A stretch of 18,981 bases of DNA from assembly GCA_937974845.1 (NCBI GenBank), contig CALJVC010000033.1, positions 1-18,981 of the forward strand. Reading direction: 5' to 3'. The notes beneath the pieces were generated by a model that made no database searches, was not told the origin of the DNA, and worked only from the letters and a program-made list of their open reading frames with translations. Below, piece by piece: positions 1 to 7,402 of this stretch. This DNA is from an uncultured Pseudogracilibacillus sp. (lineage in GTDB: Bacteria; Bacillota; Bacilli; Bacillales; Amphibacillaceae). The translations under genes were made by a program, and so were the position numbers. Numbering within the stretch: the stretch's first letter is position 1; the number at the start of each line of letters is the position of its first letter.

Positions 1-33
1 TCAATACCTCTAATTTTTTTAAGTCAAAAAAGA

Positions 34-70
34 CATAAAAAAACTGTACGGATTTACTCCGTACAGTTTT
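34..70 (-). terminator. Intrinsic terminator of sspF
   Basis: Perfect 13-bp inverted repeat (40-52 pairing with 58-70, 5-nt loop). Read on the minus strand it is followed by a run of seven T (37-43). It starts 4 bases after the sspF stop, so it ends the sspF transcript. Confidence 0.92.
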
Positions 71-73
71 CCT

Positions 74-259
74 TTAAGGTCGCTTCTTACTTGGACGAAG
101 CTGCTCCTCCGCCCGTTCGATGGCACGCTTCACCATGTTGCCCGCGTCCTTAGACTTAATACCGCCCCAACCTTCCCTTTGCACCGTGTCGTAAAATCCT
201 AATTCCTTGGCAATTTCTTCTTTCAATTGCTCAGACATCACTTTGTCTCGTCTTGCCAT
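74..259 (-). CDS. sspF: Small acid-soluble spore protein SspF (alpha/beta-type SASP-like)
   Basis: A 61-residue DNA-binding spore protein. The family coats and protects DNA in the dormant forespore. The sequence shows the hallmark block with ELGFYDTV (about residues 19-26), then GWGGIKSKDAGNMVKRAI (about 30-47), the helix-turn-helix-like SASP signature; length equals that of B. subtilis SspF (61 aa). The ATG at 259 is preceded by a good purine-rich ribosome binding site (GGGAGAGG, 6-7 nt upstream). It lies downstream of veg as in B. subtilis but is a separate unit: a terminator precedes it, a sigma-G-like promoter sits just upstream, and its own terminator follows. Forespore-specific expression is inferred from the promoter and from the family. 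Confidence 0.95.
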   Translation of the reverse strand: MARRDKVMSEQLKEEIAKELGFYDTVQREGWGGIKSKDAGNMVKRAIERAEEQLRPSKKRP

Positions 260-301
260 GAAAGACCTCTCCCTTCTGCCATAAGATCTTTACGACACCT
301 T

Positions 302-331
302 TAGTATGTGAAAAATAGCGCTGATGATTCT
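302..331 (-). promoter_or_regulatory. Putative sigma-G promoter of sspF
   Basis: On the minus strand the -10 element CATACTA (302-308) matches the sigma-G consensus exactly. A -35 element AGAATC (326-331; 4 of 6 to TGAATA) lies 17 nt upstream. The expected start is about 35-40 nt before the sspF ATG. Late forespore control is what the SASP family predicts. Confidence 0.72.
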
Positions 332-410
332 GTTACTTTTTAACACGATTACTTTTAATCAATAACGAAATGATAAAAACAAGCAGATTGTTGATAACTC
401 AATAAAACAA

Positions 411-442
411 AAAATGAAGCTCTATTATGAGCTTCATTTTTT
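411..442 (-). terminator. Terminator of veg (likely bidirectional)
   Basis: Perfect 12-bp stem (411-422 with 429-440), 6-nt loop, with A-rich and T-rich flanks on both sides so that it can work in either direction. It lies 38 bases beyond the veg stop and isolates veg from sspF. Confidence 0.9.
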
Positions 443-480
443 GGCTGAATTTTGTATCAGCCTCTTCATAAAACTGTCTA

Positions 481-720
481 TTATTTATCGTCTAAAAACT
501 TAATCTCCACTGTCTCTGTTAATACGTCTGCATAACTGTACGATACACGCTCGAAGGCATTTTCATCTTTGTCTAGCTCGACAACAAAAACCGAAGGATA
601 CGTCTCTGCCAATACTCCGGAACGACTAATCGTCCGGCGACGTCCTCCATTCGCTGTTAGTCTAAGGCGTTTTCCAATCTGCTCCTCTAGACCTTGCTTA
701 ATTTCTCTTATTGTTTTCAC
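481..720 (-). CDS. veg: Veg protein (biofilm/sporulation-associated small protein)
   Basis: A 79-residue protein closely matching B. subtilis Veg: the block LTANGGRRRTISRSGVLAET, then YPSVFVVELD, then FERVSYSYADVLTET are diagnostic. In B. subtilis Veg stimulates biofilm matrix gene expression, probably by antagonising SinR; the mechanism in this organism is inferred. The likely start is the GTG at 720, because GAGGTGGG lies 5-6 nt upstream of it; a GTG at 735 is in frame but would place that ribosome binding site inside the gene. Two strong sigma-A promoters lie directly upstream. The yabG protease gene that separates ksgA from veg in B. subtilis is absent. Confidence 0.93.
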   Translation of the reverse strand: MKTIREIKQGLEEQIGKRLRLTANGGRRRTISRSGVLAETYPSVFVVELDKDENAFERVSYSYADVLTETVEIKFLDDK

Positions 721-743
721 TAGGACCCACCTCACTGTAATGT

Positions 744-772
744 ATTATAGCACAGGCCCAAATATAAGTCAA
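744..772 (-). promoter_or_regulatory. Proximal veg sigma-A promoter (extended -10)
   Basis: Minus strand: -35 TTGACT (767-772), 17-nt spacer, -10 TATAAT (744-749) preceded by TGC, an extended -10. The expected start near 737 gives a very short leader carrying only the ribosome binding site. Confidence 0.88.
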
Positions 773-783
773 ATAAAATTTCT

Positions 784-811
784 ATTATATCAGTATTATA
801 TGAATTGTCAA
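784..811 (-). promoter_or_regulatory. Distal veg sigma-A promoter
   Basis: Minus strand: -35 TTGACA (806-811), 16-nt spacer, perfect -10 TATAAT (784-789) preceded by TGA, again an extended -10. It starts 20 bases after the ksgA stop. It lies about 40 bp upstream of the proximal promoter, making a tandem pair. Confidence 0.82.
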
Positions 812-830
812 TAAATAAACCATGACACTT

Positions 831-1703
831 TTACACAGTCTGTAAGGCCGCCGCTAAACGAGCAAAGTCCTCCAGGCTCAACGATTCCGCCCGCCGACTA
901 GGGTCAATTTCTGCCTTTTCTAAAGCCTCGAGAACCTGATGCCGTTCCAACCGTGATGTAAAAAAGCCCATTAAATTGTTTCGAATTGTTTTACGTCGAT
1001 GGGCAAAGCTCGCCTGTACGACGTCGAAAAAGAAGGATTCGTCTTCTACATGAACCGGAGGCGATGGTCGACGTCTTAAGGTAAGGACGCTTGAAGTAAC
1101 CTTAGGCTGAGGAATAAAGACGGTTTTCGGTACATCCATCACTATCTTCGGCTCGGTATAATACTGAACAGCAATCGATAAGGAACCGTAAGCCTTCGTA
1201 TTCGGTTTTGCCTGCATTCGTTCAGCTACTTCTTTTTGTAGCATAATAGTAATATGTTCAATCGAAGGGCTCGTCTGTAATACGTGCATTAAAATCGGAG
1301 TCGTTACATAATAGGGTAAATTTGCAACGAGATGAATTTTTTCACAGCTTGCCATATAGCTTGCAATATCCGCTTCCAAATCAACGGTTAAAATATCCCG
1401 ATGAAGCACCTTTACATTTCCATAAGGGGCTAAGGTTTCCGATAAAATCGGTAGAAGACGTTGATCAATTTCATAAGCGAGCACTTGTTTTGCTTTTAAG
1501 GCAAGTTGTTCGGTCAAAGAACCAATCCCAGGACCAACCTCGATGACCCCAATCGTTTCGTCAATTTCGGCATGGGATACGATTTGATGCAAAATATTTA
1601 AATCGATTAAAAAATTTTGTCCTAAGCTTTTTTTAAAGGAGAAATCGTAAGCTTGTAAAATTTCTTTTGTTCTATGCGGGGTAGCGATAAAAGCTTTAGT
1701 CAT
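831..1703 (-). CDS. ksgA: 16S rRNA (adenine1518-N6/adenine1519-N6)-dimethyltransferase KsgA/RsmA
   Basis: A SAM-dependent enzyme (290 aa, normal length) that dimethylates two adjacent adenines in helix 45 of 16S rRNA during 30S assembly. Visible features: KKSLGQNFL near the N-terminus (about residues 24-32), the SAM loop VIEVGPGIGSLTEQL (about 53-67), the catalytic NLPYYVTTP motif (about 128-136) and the C-terminal helical segment with FAHRRKTIRNNL. Its ATG (1703) overlaps the rnmV stop by 8 nt with a ribosome binding site (GGGAAGGA) inside rnmV, so the two are co-transcribed and translationally coupled, as in other Bacillales. Confidence 0.97.
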   Translation of the reverse strand: MTKAFIATPHRTKEILQAYDFSFKKSLGQNFLIDLNILHQIVSHAEIDETIGVIEVGPGIGSLTEQLALKAKQVLAYEIDQRLLPILSETLAPYGNVKVLHRDILTVDLEADIASYMASCEKIHLVANLPYYVTTPILMHVLQTSPSIEHITIMLQKEVAERMQAKPNTKAYGSLSIAVQYYTEPKIVMDVPKTVFIPQPKVTSSVLTLRRRPSPPVHVEDESFFFDVVQASFAHRRKTIRNNLMGFFTSRLERHQVLEALEKAEIDPSRRAESLSLEDFARLAAALQTV

Positions 1704-2262
1704 GTTCCTTCCCTCTTTCTAGTATATGTAACATCGCCTCTTGTAATTCATCCTTTGTAATATTAAATACATGCAGTCGTTGGAGTAGTTGTTTACCATT
1801 CGTATACCCGATATGGAGAAGTTCCCCCAAACGTTCCCGTCTTTCTTTCGCCTCCGGAGCTCCAATTAATTTATAGGCTAGTAAGTCTTCCTTTGTAATA
1901 TCGGAAACGTAGTCGTTTTCCATCGTTTGCACATTTCTCAGGGCCTCCTGAATCGCCGTCACATCCGCATGTTCAATACCTAAACTGGCTCCTGCTCTCG
2001 GTGACTGGGCCTTCCGCCGTGAAATATATGCGTGCTTACAGCCTGGTACGGAGGCATCGATTCTCCGTCGTAACCATTCGCCTGGATAATCGGGATCTGT
2101 AAAGACGATAACTCCCCGCTTCCTTTGGGCGAGCCTTATTTGCTCTAAAGTTTCATCACGTAAACCTAAACCCTGGGTTTCAATCGTATCGGCCTCGACC
2201 GCTTGTTTAACTTTATGGCTATCGTTCTTCCCTTCTACTACAATCACTTCTCTAATCTTCAT
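1696..2262 (-). CDS. rnmV: Ribonuclease M5
   Basis: A 188-residue TOPRIM-domain endonuclease that makes the final double-strand cuts in 5S rRNA precursor. Seen: the TOPRIM glutamate motif IVVEGKND (about residues 7-14), the second acidic motif FTDPDYPGEWLRRRI (about 54-68), and the family motif KHAYISRRKA. ATG start with AAAGAGGAA 6-7 nt upstream. It overlaps ksgA by 8 nt. No strong promoter stands out in the 74 bases after the yabE terminator; expression from within that gap or by read-through is possible. Confidence 0.95.
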   Translation of the reverse strand: MKIREVIVVEGKNDSHKVKQAVEADTIETQGLGLRDETLEQIRLAQRKRGVIVFTDPDYPGEWLRRRIDASVPGCKHAYISRRKAQSPRAGASLGIEHADVTAIQEALRNVQTMENDYVSDITKEDLLAYKLIGAPEAKERRERLGELLHIGYTNGKQLLQRLHVFNITKDELQEAMLHILERGKEHD

Positions 2263-2342
2263 ATCAATTCCTCTTTTATCGGTAAAATTATCTTCTTTCT
2301 AACGTTTCACTATCTTCTATCATATACTAAACGAATAAAAAT

Positions 2343-2375
2343 AAAAAACACTCCCGCCCTATAGGCTAGGAGTGT
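2343..2375 (-). terminator. Intrinsic terminator of yabE
   Basis: Stem ACACTCC (2348-2354) with GGAGTGT (2369-2375) and a further short GC pairing inside, followed on the minus strand by a T-rich tail (2336-2347). It lies 8 bases after the yabE stop and separates yabE from rnmV. Confidence 0.88.
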
Positions 2376-2382
2376 AAAAGCT

Positions 2383-3573
2383 CTATTCTAAAATTTTTAC
2401 CTTGACTGTTCGACGACCCCAATGTTCCGCAGCATAGGCCTCTGAAGGTAATAAGACGTCAATACGGTTTCCTTTAATCGCTCCACCAGTATCACCAGCA
2501 ATAGCTACACCGTAACCTTCAACCCACACTTTTGAACCTAAAGGGATAACGTTAGGGTCCACCGAGATAACTTTAAGGTTAGGATTTTTCCGGACATCGA
2601 TACCTGTTGCAGTAATTCCAGAACATCCAGTACAATCCCTACCATAGCCAGTCGCCTCCATCGTTAAAACCTTTCCACCGCCGTCGGGCATGCCAGTAGC
2701 AGTGGTTGAAGCGACTTCCTTAGTACCAACTTTTACGATTTCCTTCACAGCTTCCTCTAGAACTTCTTCTTTCAGAAGCTTTCGGTCTACTTCCTTACCA
2801 TTCTCTGTTGTAATTTTATACGTTACTTTAGCTCGACCTTCTTGACCTTCTTGAACGACTTTCTTCTTACCCTTTTCTAACGAAGCATCCTTTTGCTCCT
2901 CTACGGTATAAGGGATAACCTCTTCTACTTCTTTTTCCTTTTCTACTACTCTCGTAATACGAACCTTCGTATCTTTCGTAATTACTTGATCGAGCTTTGG
3001 TGAAACTTTATCTAGTTTATTTAAGGTAATTCCTGCCTCATCTAAAAATTGTTCTACGGTTTGAGTAACCGTCCAAAACTCCATCTTATCCTTTCCATCT
3101 TGCACATCTATTTGAAAGGCTTTTTGTACATCTATTGTCATGTTCGATTCAATTTCTGCATCTTCAGCAAAGTTACTCACATCATGTTCCGATAAGTCTA
3201 AGTCAATAGAACGGAAAAATTCTCCAACCGTATCTTCGGTCGTATAATATACTTCCGATTTACCATCGACATTGACATGAACTTTTTCTGCCTGCTTGTA
3301 TTGAATCTCCATCCCGTCTTTTAATCTTGTGTCTTGATCATGTGATAAATAATCGTGTTCTCCAACTTGGATACCTGCCTCATCCAAAAGATCTGCAACG
3401 GTTTTTCCATGGGTTTTAATTGTTTCTTCTGTATTATCCTGGGCTAAAGTTACCCTCACCTTCGTTGCATCAAAGACAAGCCAGGCCGAGAACAACGTCA
3501 CCATTACCGCAGTGATAAAGGAATAACCCTTTTTAGACTTTACTGCCAGTAATGGCTTAAATAAATTCCTCAT
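2383..3573 (-). CDS. yabE: Cell-wall-associated G5/3D-domain protein YabE (RpfB/Sps-like peptidoglycan-remodelling protein)
   Basis: A 396-residue secreted or membrane-anchored protein. A hydrophobic N-terminal segment (about 18-35) follows basic residues, giving a signal anchor. Three DUF348 repeats follow (roughly 38-80, 97-140, 150-195), then a G5 domain (about 205-285), then a C-terminal 3D domain (about 302-396). The three aspartates are seen in ISVDPNVIPLG (D339), AGDTGG (D361) and NRIDVLLP (D372), with the paired cysteines of CTGC near 314-317. Families with this layout are thought to be lytic transglycosylase-type wall enzymes related to resuscitation factors; activity here is inferred. 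Start ATG at 3573, with GAGGAGG 7-8 nt upstream. It has a consensus promoter and its own terminator, so it is monocistronic. Confidence 0.93.
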   Translation of the reverse strand: MRNLFKPLLAVKSKKGYSFITAVMVTLFSAWLVFDATKVRVTLAQDNTEETIKTHGKTVADLLDEAGIQVGEHDYLSHDQDTRLKDGMEIQYKQAEKVHVNVDGKSEVYYTTEDTVGEFFRSIDLDLSEHDVSNFAEDAEIESNMTIDVQKAFQIDVQDGKDKMEFWTVTQTVEQFLDEAGITLNKLDKVSPKLDQVITKDTKVRITRVVEKEKEVEEVIPYTVEEQKDASLEKGKKKVVQEGQEGRAKVTYKITTENGKEVDRKLLKEEVLEEAVKEIVKVGTKEVASTTATGMPDGGGKVLTMEATGYGRDCTGCSGITATGIDVRKNPNLKVISVDPNVIPLGSKVWVEGYGVAIAGDTGGAIKGNRIDVLLPSEAYAAEHWGRRTVKVKILE

Positions 3574-3598
3574 TATCTTGCCTCCTCATACTTTTCCC

Positions 3599-3627
3599 AT
3601 TATAGAAATCATCCACAAGTATGTCAA
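3599..3627 (-). promoter_or_regulatory. Consensus sigma-A promoter of yabE
   Basis: Minus strand: perfect -35 TTGACA (3622-3627), 17-nt spacer, perfect -10 TATAAT (3599-3604). The start is expected near 3592, leaving a leader of about 20 nt with the strong ribosome binding site. Confidence 0.93.
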
Positions 3628-3708
3628 AATCAAATCGATTACGGGACTTTTACAATTCCTTTACATTTAATTCCCATAAATTCCCTCCTGTAACAATAGT
3701 CATTATCA

Positions 3709-3743
3709 ATAAAAAAGCAGGATAGGTGTTAGCCTATCCTGCT
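3709..3743 (-). terminator. Intrinsic terminator of tatD
   Basis: Perfect 11-bp stem (3716-3726 with 3733-3743), 6-nt loop, then a run of T on the minus strand (3711-3716). It lies 25 bases beyond the tatD stop and ends the metS-tatD transcript. Confidence 0.92.
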
Positions 3744-3767
3744 GCTATTCTTTATTATGCCCATAGA

Positions 3768-4538
3768 TTAGTCATTTATACGATAAATAGTTAACGCATT
3801 TTCGGTCGTTACACGACATATTTCTTCATACGTCATCCCTCGTAACTCAGCAATCGTTTCAGCAACTTTTGTCACATAAGCCGGCTCATTACGTTTCCCT
3901 CGGTATGGGTGGGGAGCTAAATAAGGGGCATCTGTCTCAATTAATAGTCGATCTAATGGAATATGTTTTGCGACTTCCTTTGCTTCCGGAGCATTTTTAA
4001 AAGTTACTGGTCCAGCAAGGGAAAGGTAGAAGTTCATGTCGAGAAAGGGTTGTATTTGTTCTACCGTTCCACTATAACAATGCATAATTCCACCGACTTC
4101 CCCTGCCTTTTCCTCCTGTAAAATTCGTAAAACATCCTCCGTCGCCTCACGGTTATGAATAATAATCGGTAAATTCACTTCCTTAGCTAGGCGAATTTGT
4201 GTACGGAACACCTTTTCCTGAACATCTTTAGGAGAAGTATCCCAATGATAGTCGAGCCCCATTTCACCAAGGGCGACTACTTTAGGGTGTTGGCTAAGCT
4301 CCTTAAGATAATCGTAATGATGTGCACGATAATCAATTGCGTCGACGGGATGCCAACCTACCGATGCATAAATCCCTTCATGGGCTTCTGCAATTTCTAA
4401 AGCTAAGGGAATCGTCTCATCGTCAAAACCTACAACAACCATTCGAGTAACGCCTTGTTCGAAGGCTCTAGCAATCACTTCCTCCCGGTCCTCCATAAAA
4501 TGCCGGGCATTTAAATGAACATGGGTATCGAATAACAA
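3768..4538 (-). CDS. tatD: TatD-family metal-dependent hydrolase/DNase (YabD)
   Basis: A TIM-barrel amidohydrolase-fold protein; relatives are Mg-dependent 3'-5' DNases. Metal-binding motifs are visible: THVHLN near the N-terminus, GEMGLDYHWD, the histidine of IIIHNREATED, the histidine of GIMHCYSG, and ETDAPYLAP near the C-terminus. The start is taken as TTG at 4538 (256 aa, one residue longer than B. subtilis YabD). The family begins with M-L-F-D-T-H, which fits TTG-TTA-TTC-GAT here, and GGAAGGGAGAGAG lies upstream. An upstream in-frame start at 4607 would add 23 non-homologous residues. It follows metS by 70 nt and is probably co-transcribed with it. Confidence 0.94.
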   Translation of the reverse strand: MLFDTHVHLNARHFMEDREEVIARAFEQGVTRMVVVGFDDETIPLALEIAEAHEGIYASVGWHPVDAIDYRAHHYDYLKELSQHPKVVALGEMGLDYHWDTSPKDVQEKVFRTQIRLAKEVNLPIIIHNREATEDVLRILQEEKAGEVGGIMHCYSGTVEQIQPFLDMNFYLSLAGPVTFKNAPEAKEVAKHIPLDRLLIETDAPYLAPHPYRGKRNEPAYVTKVAETIAELRGMTYEEICRVTTENALTIYRIND

Positions 4539-4608
4539 GCCACTCTCTCCCTTCCTTATATAAAGAAGAAAGGCCGGCCCGCTAGGAGCGAACACGACCC
4601 TTCCCAAT

Positions 4609-6549
4609 TTATTTTACAATTGAACCATTTGGTAAATCCTTAGCGACCGTAGCAAGGGCTAAACTACCGTCCGGTCCCTCACCCGATAAAATCATTCCTT
4701 CGGACATTTCACCACGTAACTTAACTGGTTTTAAGTTAACGACACAGATAATTTTTTGACCGATTAATTCTTGAGGTTCATAGTACTCGGCAATTCCAGA
4801 AACGATTTGCCGTTTCTCCTCACCTAAATCTACTTGTAACTTTAGTAGTTTATCGGCATTTTTCATCTTACTAGCCTGAACAATTTCCCCTACCCGTAGA
4901 TCTAATTTAGAAAAGTCTTCGTAGACGATTTCTTCTTTTGTTTCTAATTTTGTATCCTTCTTCGGTGGAGTCATCAAGCCTTTAATTTTAGCGACCTCTT
5001 CTTCCATATCTAATCTAGGGAAAATAGGAGCACCTTTTTCCACCTTTGTTCCGGCCTCAATTTGACCAAACTGTGCTAAACTATCCCAAGTTTGTAAGGA
5101 TGTATCCGTCACGCCGAGCTGGCGGAAAATTTCCTTCGGTGCTTCAGTTAAAAAGGGTTGTAATAAAACAGCAATGATACGTAAAGATTCTGCTAAATGA
5201 GCCATGACATTACCGAGGCGATCGCGTTGCGTATCATCCTTAGCTAAAACCCATGGTTCATTTTCATCGATATATTTGTTCGTCCGACTAATTAATTCCC
5301 AAATTGAACTTAAAGCGACAGAAAATTGCATATCGTCCATGGCCTTAGTTACCTTGTCGATCGTTTCCTTCATAAAGTTTTCTAAGGAAAGGTCGACTTC
5401 TTGTTCACCAGCTTTAAAGGCCGGCATCTCCCCATCAAAGTATTGGTTAATCATTGCAACGGTACGGTTAAGAAGGTTACCTAAATCATTAGCTAAGTCA
5501 TAGTTGATACGCTCAACGAAGCCTTCCGGTGTAAACACTCCGTCTTGACCAAAAGGAACTTCCCGTAATAAATAATAACGAAGGGCGTCGAGTCCGTAAC
5601 GATCGATTAGTACATTCGGATCGATCACATTTCCTTTTGACTTCGACATTTTCCCGTCCTTCATAAGAATCCAGCCGTGGGCAAAAATCTTCTTCGGTAA
5701 CGGTAAATCCAAGGCCATTAATATAATCGGCCAATAAATCGTATGGAAACGAACAATTTCCTTAGCCATTATGTGCACATCCGCTGGCCAATAACGGCGG
5801 AATAACGAATCGTCTTCCGTCCCGTAGCCTAAAGCGGTAATGTAGTTGGTCAAGGCGTCGATCCAAACATAAATGACATGTTTCGGATCTCCTGGTACCT
5901 TGATTCCCCAATCGAAAGTCGTTCGAGAAACGGCCAAATCCTCTAAGCCCGGTAAGAGGAAATTATTTAACATCTCATTTTTACGACTTTCCGGCTGGAT
6001 AAATTCTGGATGATCTTTATAATATTGAATTAACCGGTCGGCATACTTGCTCATCCGGAAAAAGTAGGATTCTTCTTTTACTTTTTCTACATTTTTCCCA
6101 CAGTCTGGACAAGTTCCTTCATCTAATTGGGTTTCTGTAAAGAAGGATTCGCAGGAAATGCAGTACCAACCTTCATATTCATCTAAATAAATATCACCTT
6201 GATCCATTAATTGTTTGAAAATTTTTTCAACGACCTTTTTGTGCCGTTCTTCGGTCGTACGAATGAAGTCATCGTTAGTGATTTTTAATTTTTTCCAAAG
6301 CTGTTGAATTTCTGTCACAATATCATCTAAATATTGCTGGGGTTCTTTCCCTTGTTCCTCTGCAGCCTTTTGAATTTTTTGTCCGTGCTCATCTGTTCCG
6401 GTTAAATAACGTACGTCGTACCCGCGCATTCTTTTATAACGGGCTATCGCATCGCCCGCAACGGTAGAGTAAGCATGTCCAATATGTAAATCTCCGCTTG
6501 GATAGTAAATCGGTGTCGTAATGTAAAAGGTCTCTTTTTTTGTACTCAT
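4609..6549 (-). CDS. metS: Methionyl-tRNA synthetase
   Basis: A 646-residue class I aminoacyl-tRNA synthetase charging tRNA-Met. Seen: the HIGH motif (residues 22-25, in GDLHIGHAYS), a zinc knuckle with Cys130, Cys133, Cys147 and Cys150, the anticodon/SC-fold helices, KMSKS (300-304), and a C-terminal OB-fold tRNA-binding domain (about 540-646, beginning DFSKLDLRVGEIV). Length matches the dimeric bacterial type with the fused C-terminal domain. ATG at 6549, GAGGAG 8-9 nt upstream. No T-box motif was found upstream, so no tRNA-sensing leader is visible. A weak promoter candidate (TACAAT with a poor -35) lies just upstream. Confidence 0.98.
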   Translation of the reverse strand: MSTKKETFYITTPIYYPSGDLHIGHAYSTVAGDAIARYKRMRGYDVRYLTGTDEHGQKIQKAAEEQGKEPQQYLDDIVTEIQQLWKKLKITNDDFIRTTEERHKKVVEKIFKQLMDQGDIYLDEYEGWYCISCESFFTETQLDEGTCPDCGKNVEKVKEESYFFRMSKYADRLIQYYKDHPEFIQPESRKNEMLNNFLLPGLEDLAVSRTTFDWGIKVPGDPKHVIYVWIDALTNYITALGYGTEDDSLFRRYWPADVHIMAKEIVRFHTIYWPIILMALDLPLPKKIFAHGWILMKDGKMSKSKGNVIDPNVLIDRYGLDALRYYLLREVPFGQDGVFTPEGFVERINYDLANDLGNLLNRTVAMINQYFDGEMPAFKAGEQEVDLSLENFMKETIDKVTKAMDDMQFSVALSSIWELISRTNKYIDENEPWVLAKDDTQRDRLGNVMAHLAESLRIIAVLLQPFLTEAPKEIFRQLGVTDTSLQTWDSLAQFGQIEAGTKVEKGAPIFPRLDMEEEVAKIKGLMTPPKKDTKLETKEEIVYEDFSKLDLRVGEIVQASKMKNADKLLKLQVDLGEEKRQIVSGIAEYYEPQELIGQKIICVVNLKPVKLRGEMSEGMILSGEGPDGSLALATVAKDLPNGSIVK

Positions 6550-7019
6550 TCCATTAACTCCTCTTCTATTACTATTGCTACGTACTATTGTAACGATGTT
6601 TATTAAAATAAGAAAGTATAAAGACGGTACCTAAACCTAACGAAACGAACCTGTATGTACAGTTTAGTCGAAAAGGGATTCCTTCATACGTTTAACGACT
6701 CTTAGAAACTATTGGAATTTATAGATAAAAAACCTAATAAATGACAAGGAGGAAACAATAATATATAATAGTAATAGATATATATAATATTTTTTTATTG
6801 ATAGAGGCGATAGCATGCGATAATAAGCTTTTTTCGCGCGTTAATAGTTTTACATTTATTGAATAATTAGTCATTTCCTCGGGAACTTATCACTTTACAA
6901 TCATTCTATTCAATGTTTTAATTACATTATAAATACAAATAATATAAACTTTTCATTTTCTCCAAGAAAATAGAGAGAGAAAAAGGAGAAAATAAGAGGA
7001 AAGGAGACATTTTTTTACA
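6550..7019. other. 470-bp AT-rich metS-abrB divergent intergenic region
   Basis: No credible gene in either strand. It holds the presumed metS promoter near the left end, a near-match to the Spo0A box on the plus strand (TAGTCGAA, 6665-6672; 7 of 8), a plus-strand sigma-A promoter candidate (6741-6769), a short cluster of GATAG/GATAA repeats about 9-10 nt apart (about 6800-6824), and a purine-rich tract just before abrB (6964-7008). The length and AT content fit a regulated abrB leader. No T-box, S-box or other riboswitch signature was recognised. Confidence 0.7.
6741..6769 (+). promoter_or_regulatory. Putative sigma-A promoter of abrB
   Basis: -35 ATGACA (6741-6746; 5 of 6), 17-nt spacer, perfect -10 TATAAT (6764-6769). 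It would give a leader of about 245 nt before the abrB ATG. The AT-rich surroundings make chance matches more likely, and a closer promoter cannot be excluded. Confidence 0.55.
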
Positions 7020-7298
7020 ATGAAATCTACTGGCATGGTTAGAAAGGTAGACGAACTTGGTAGAGTCGTCATACCCATCGAATTAAGAAGATCCCTTGGG
7101 ATCAAGGAAAAAGATGCTATTGAAATTTACATCGATGGGGATCAAATTATTTTGAAGAAGTATGTCCCAAATATGGCTTGCCATATTACAGGGGAAAACA
7201 CAAAAGACAACCTTGCATTAGCGAATGGCAAGATTGTGCTTAGTCCTGAAGGGGCAAAAGAGTTAGTAGAAGAGATTAACAAACATTTCGATCTCTAA
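7020..7298 (+). CDS. abrB: Transition-state regulator AbrB
   Basis: A 92-residue global DNA-binding regulator that represses post-exponential functions (biofilm, competence, antibiotic and sporulation genes) during growth. The N-terminal swapped-hairpin DNA-binding domain is clear: KSTGMVRKVDELGRVVIP and ELRRSLGI (residues 2-28) contain the arginines used for DNA contact, and the C-terminal dimerisation half (about 55-92) includes the block NGKIVLSPEGAKEL. It is the only plus-strand gene in the central part, divergent from metS and convergent with rsmI, as in B. subtilis. The nearest ribosome binding site (AAGGAG, 7001-7006) is 13 nt from the ATG across a T-rich spacer, an unusually long gap; several further AGGA/GGAG motifs precede it. 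Confidence 0.96.
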   Translation: MKSTGMVRKVDELGRVVIPIELRRSLGIKEKDAIEIYIDGDQIILKKYVPNMACHITGENTKDNLALANGKIVLSPEGAKELVEEINKHFDL

Positions 7299-7364
7299 GA
7301 CGAAATCGTTTATCTTCTTTTAAACTAGCCCTTTATATGTCATCTTTTATTTTTTACAAATGCT

Positions 7365-7398
7365 AACTTGCTTATACATCTGTGTAAGCAAGTTTTTT
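7365..7398 (+). terminator. Intrinsic terminator of abrB
   Basis: 10-bp perfect stem (7365-7374 with 7385-7394) followed by six T (7393-7398). It lies between the convergent abrB and rsmI stops. On the minus strand there is no T-run right after the stem, so it mainly serves abrB and may block rsmI read-through only weakly. Confidence 0.87.
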
Positions 7399-7402
7399 AA
7401 TT

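Noticed and set aside
569..814. 81-residue plus-strand frame over veg
   Set aside because: It is antisense to veg and its promoters, with no ribosome binding site.
2263..2342. Sigma-W-type promoter before rnmV (TGAAAC on the minus strand)
   Set aside because: No CGTA or CGTC -10 element lies 16-17 nt downstream, so only half of the pattern is present.
4539..4608. GC-rich block with GGCCGGCC between metS and tatD as a terminator
   Set aside because: The palindrome is short, there is no good stem followed by a T-run, and the genes appear co-transcribed.
6665..6672. Spo0A box near abrB (TAGTCGAA)
   Set aside because: One mismatch, and about 70 bp upstream of the candidate abrB promoter instead of downstream as in B. 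subtilis; such near matches are common by chance.
6550..6780. T-box or S-box leader upstream of metS
   Set aside because: No AGGGTGGNACCGCG-like T-box sequence, no specifier stem and no terminator/antiterminator pair were found on the minus strand.
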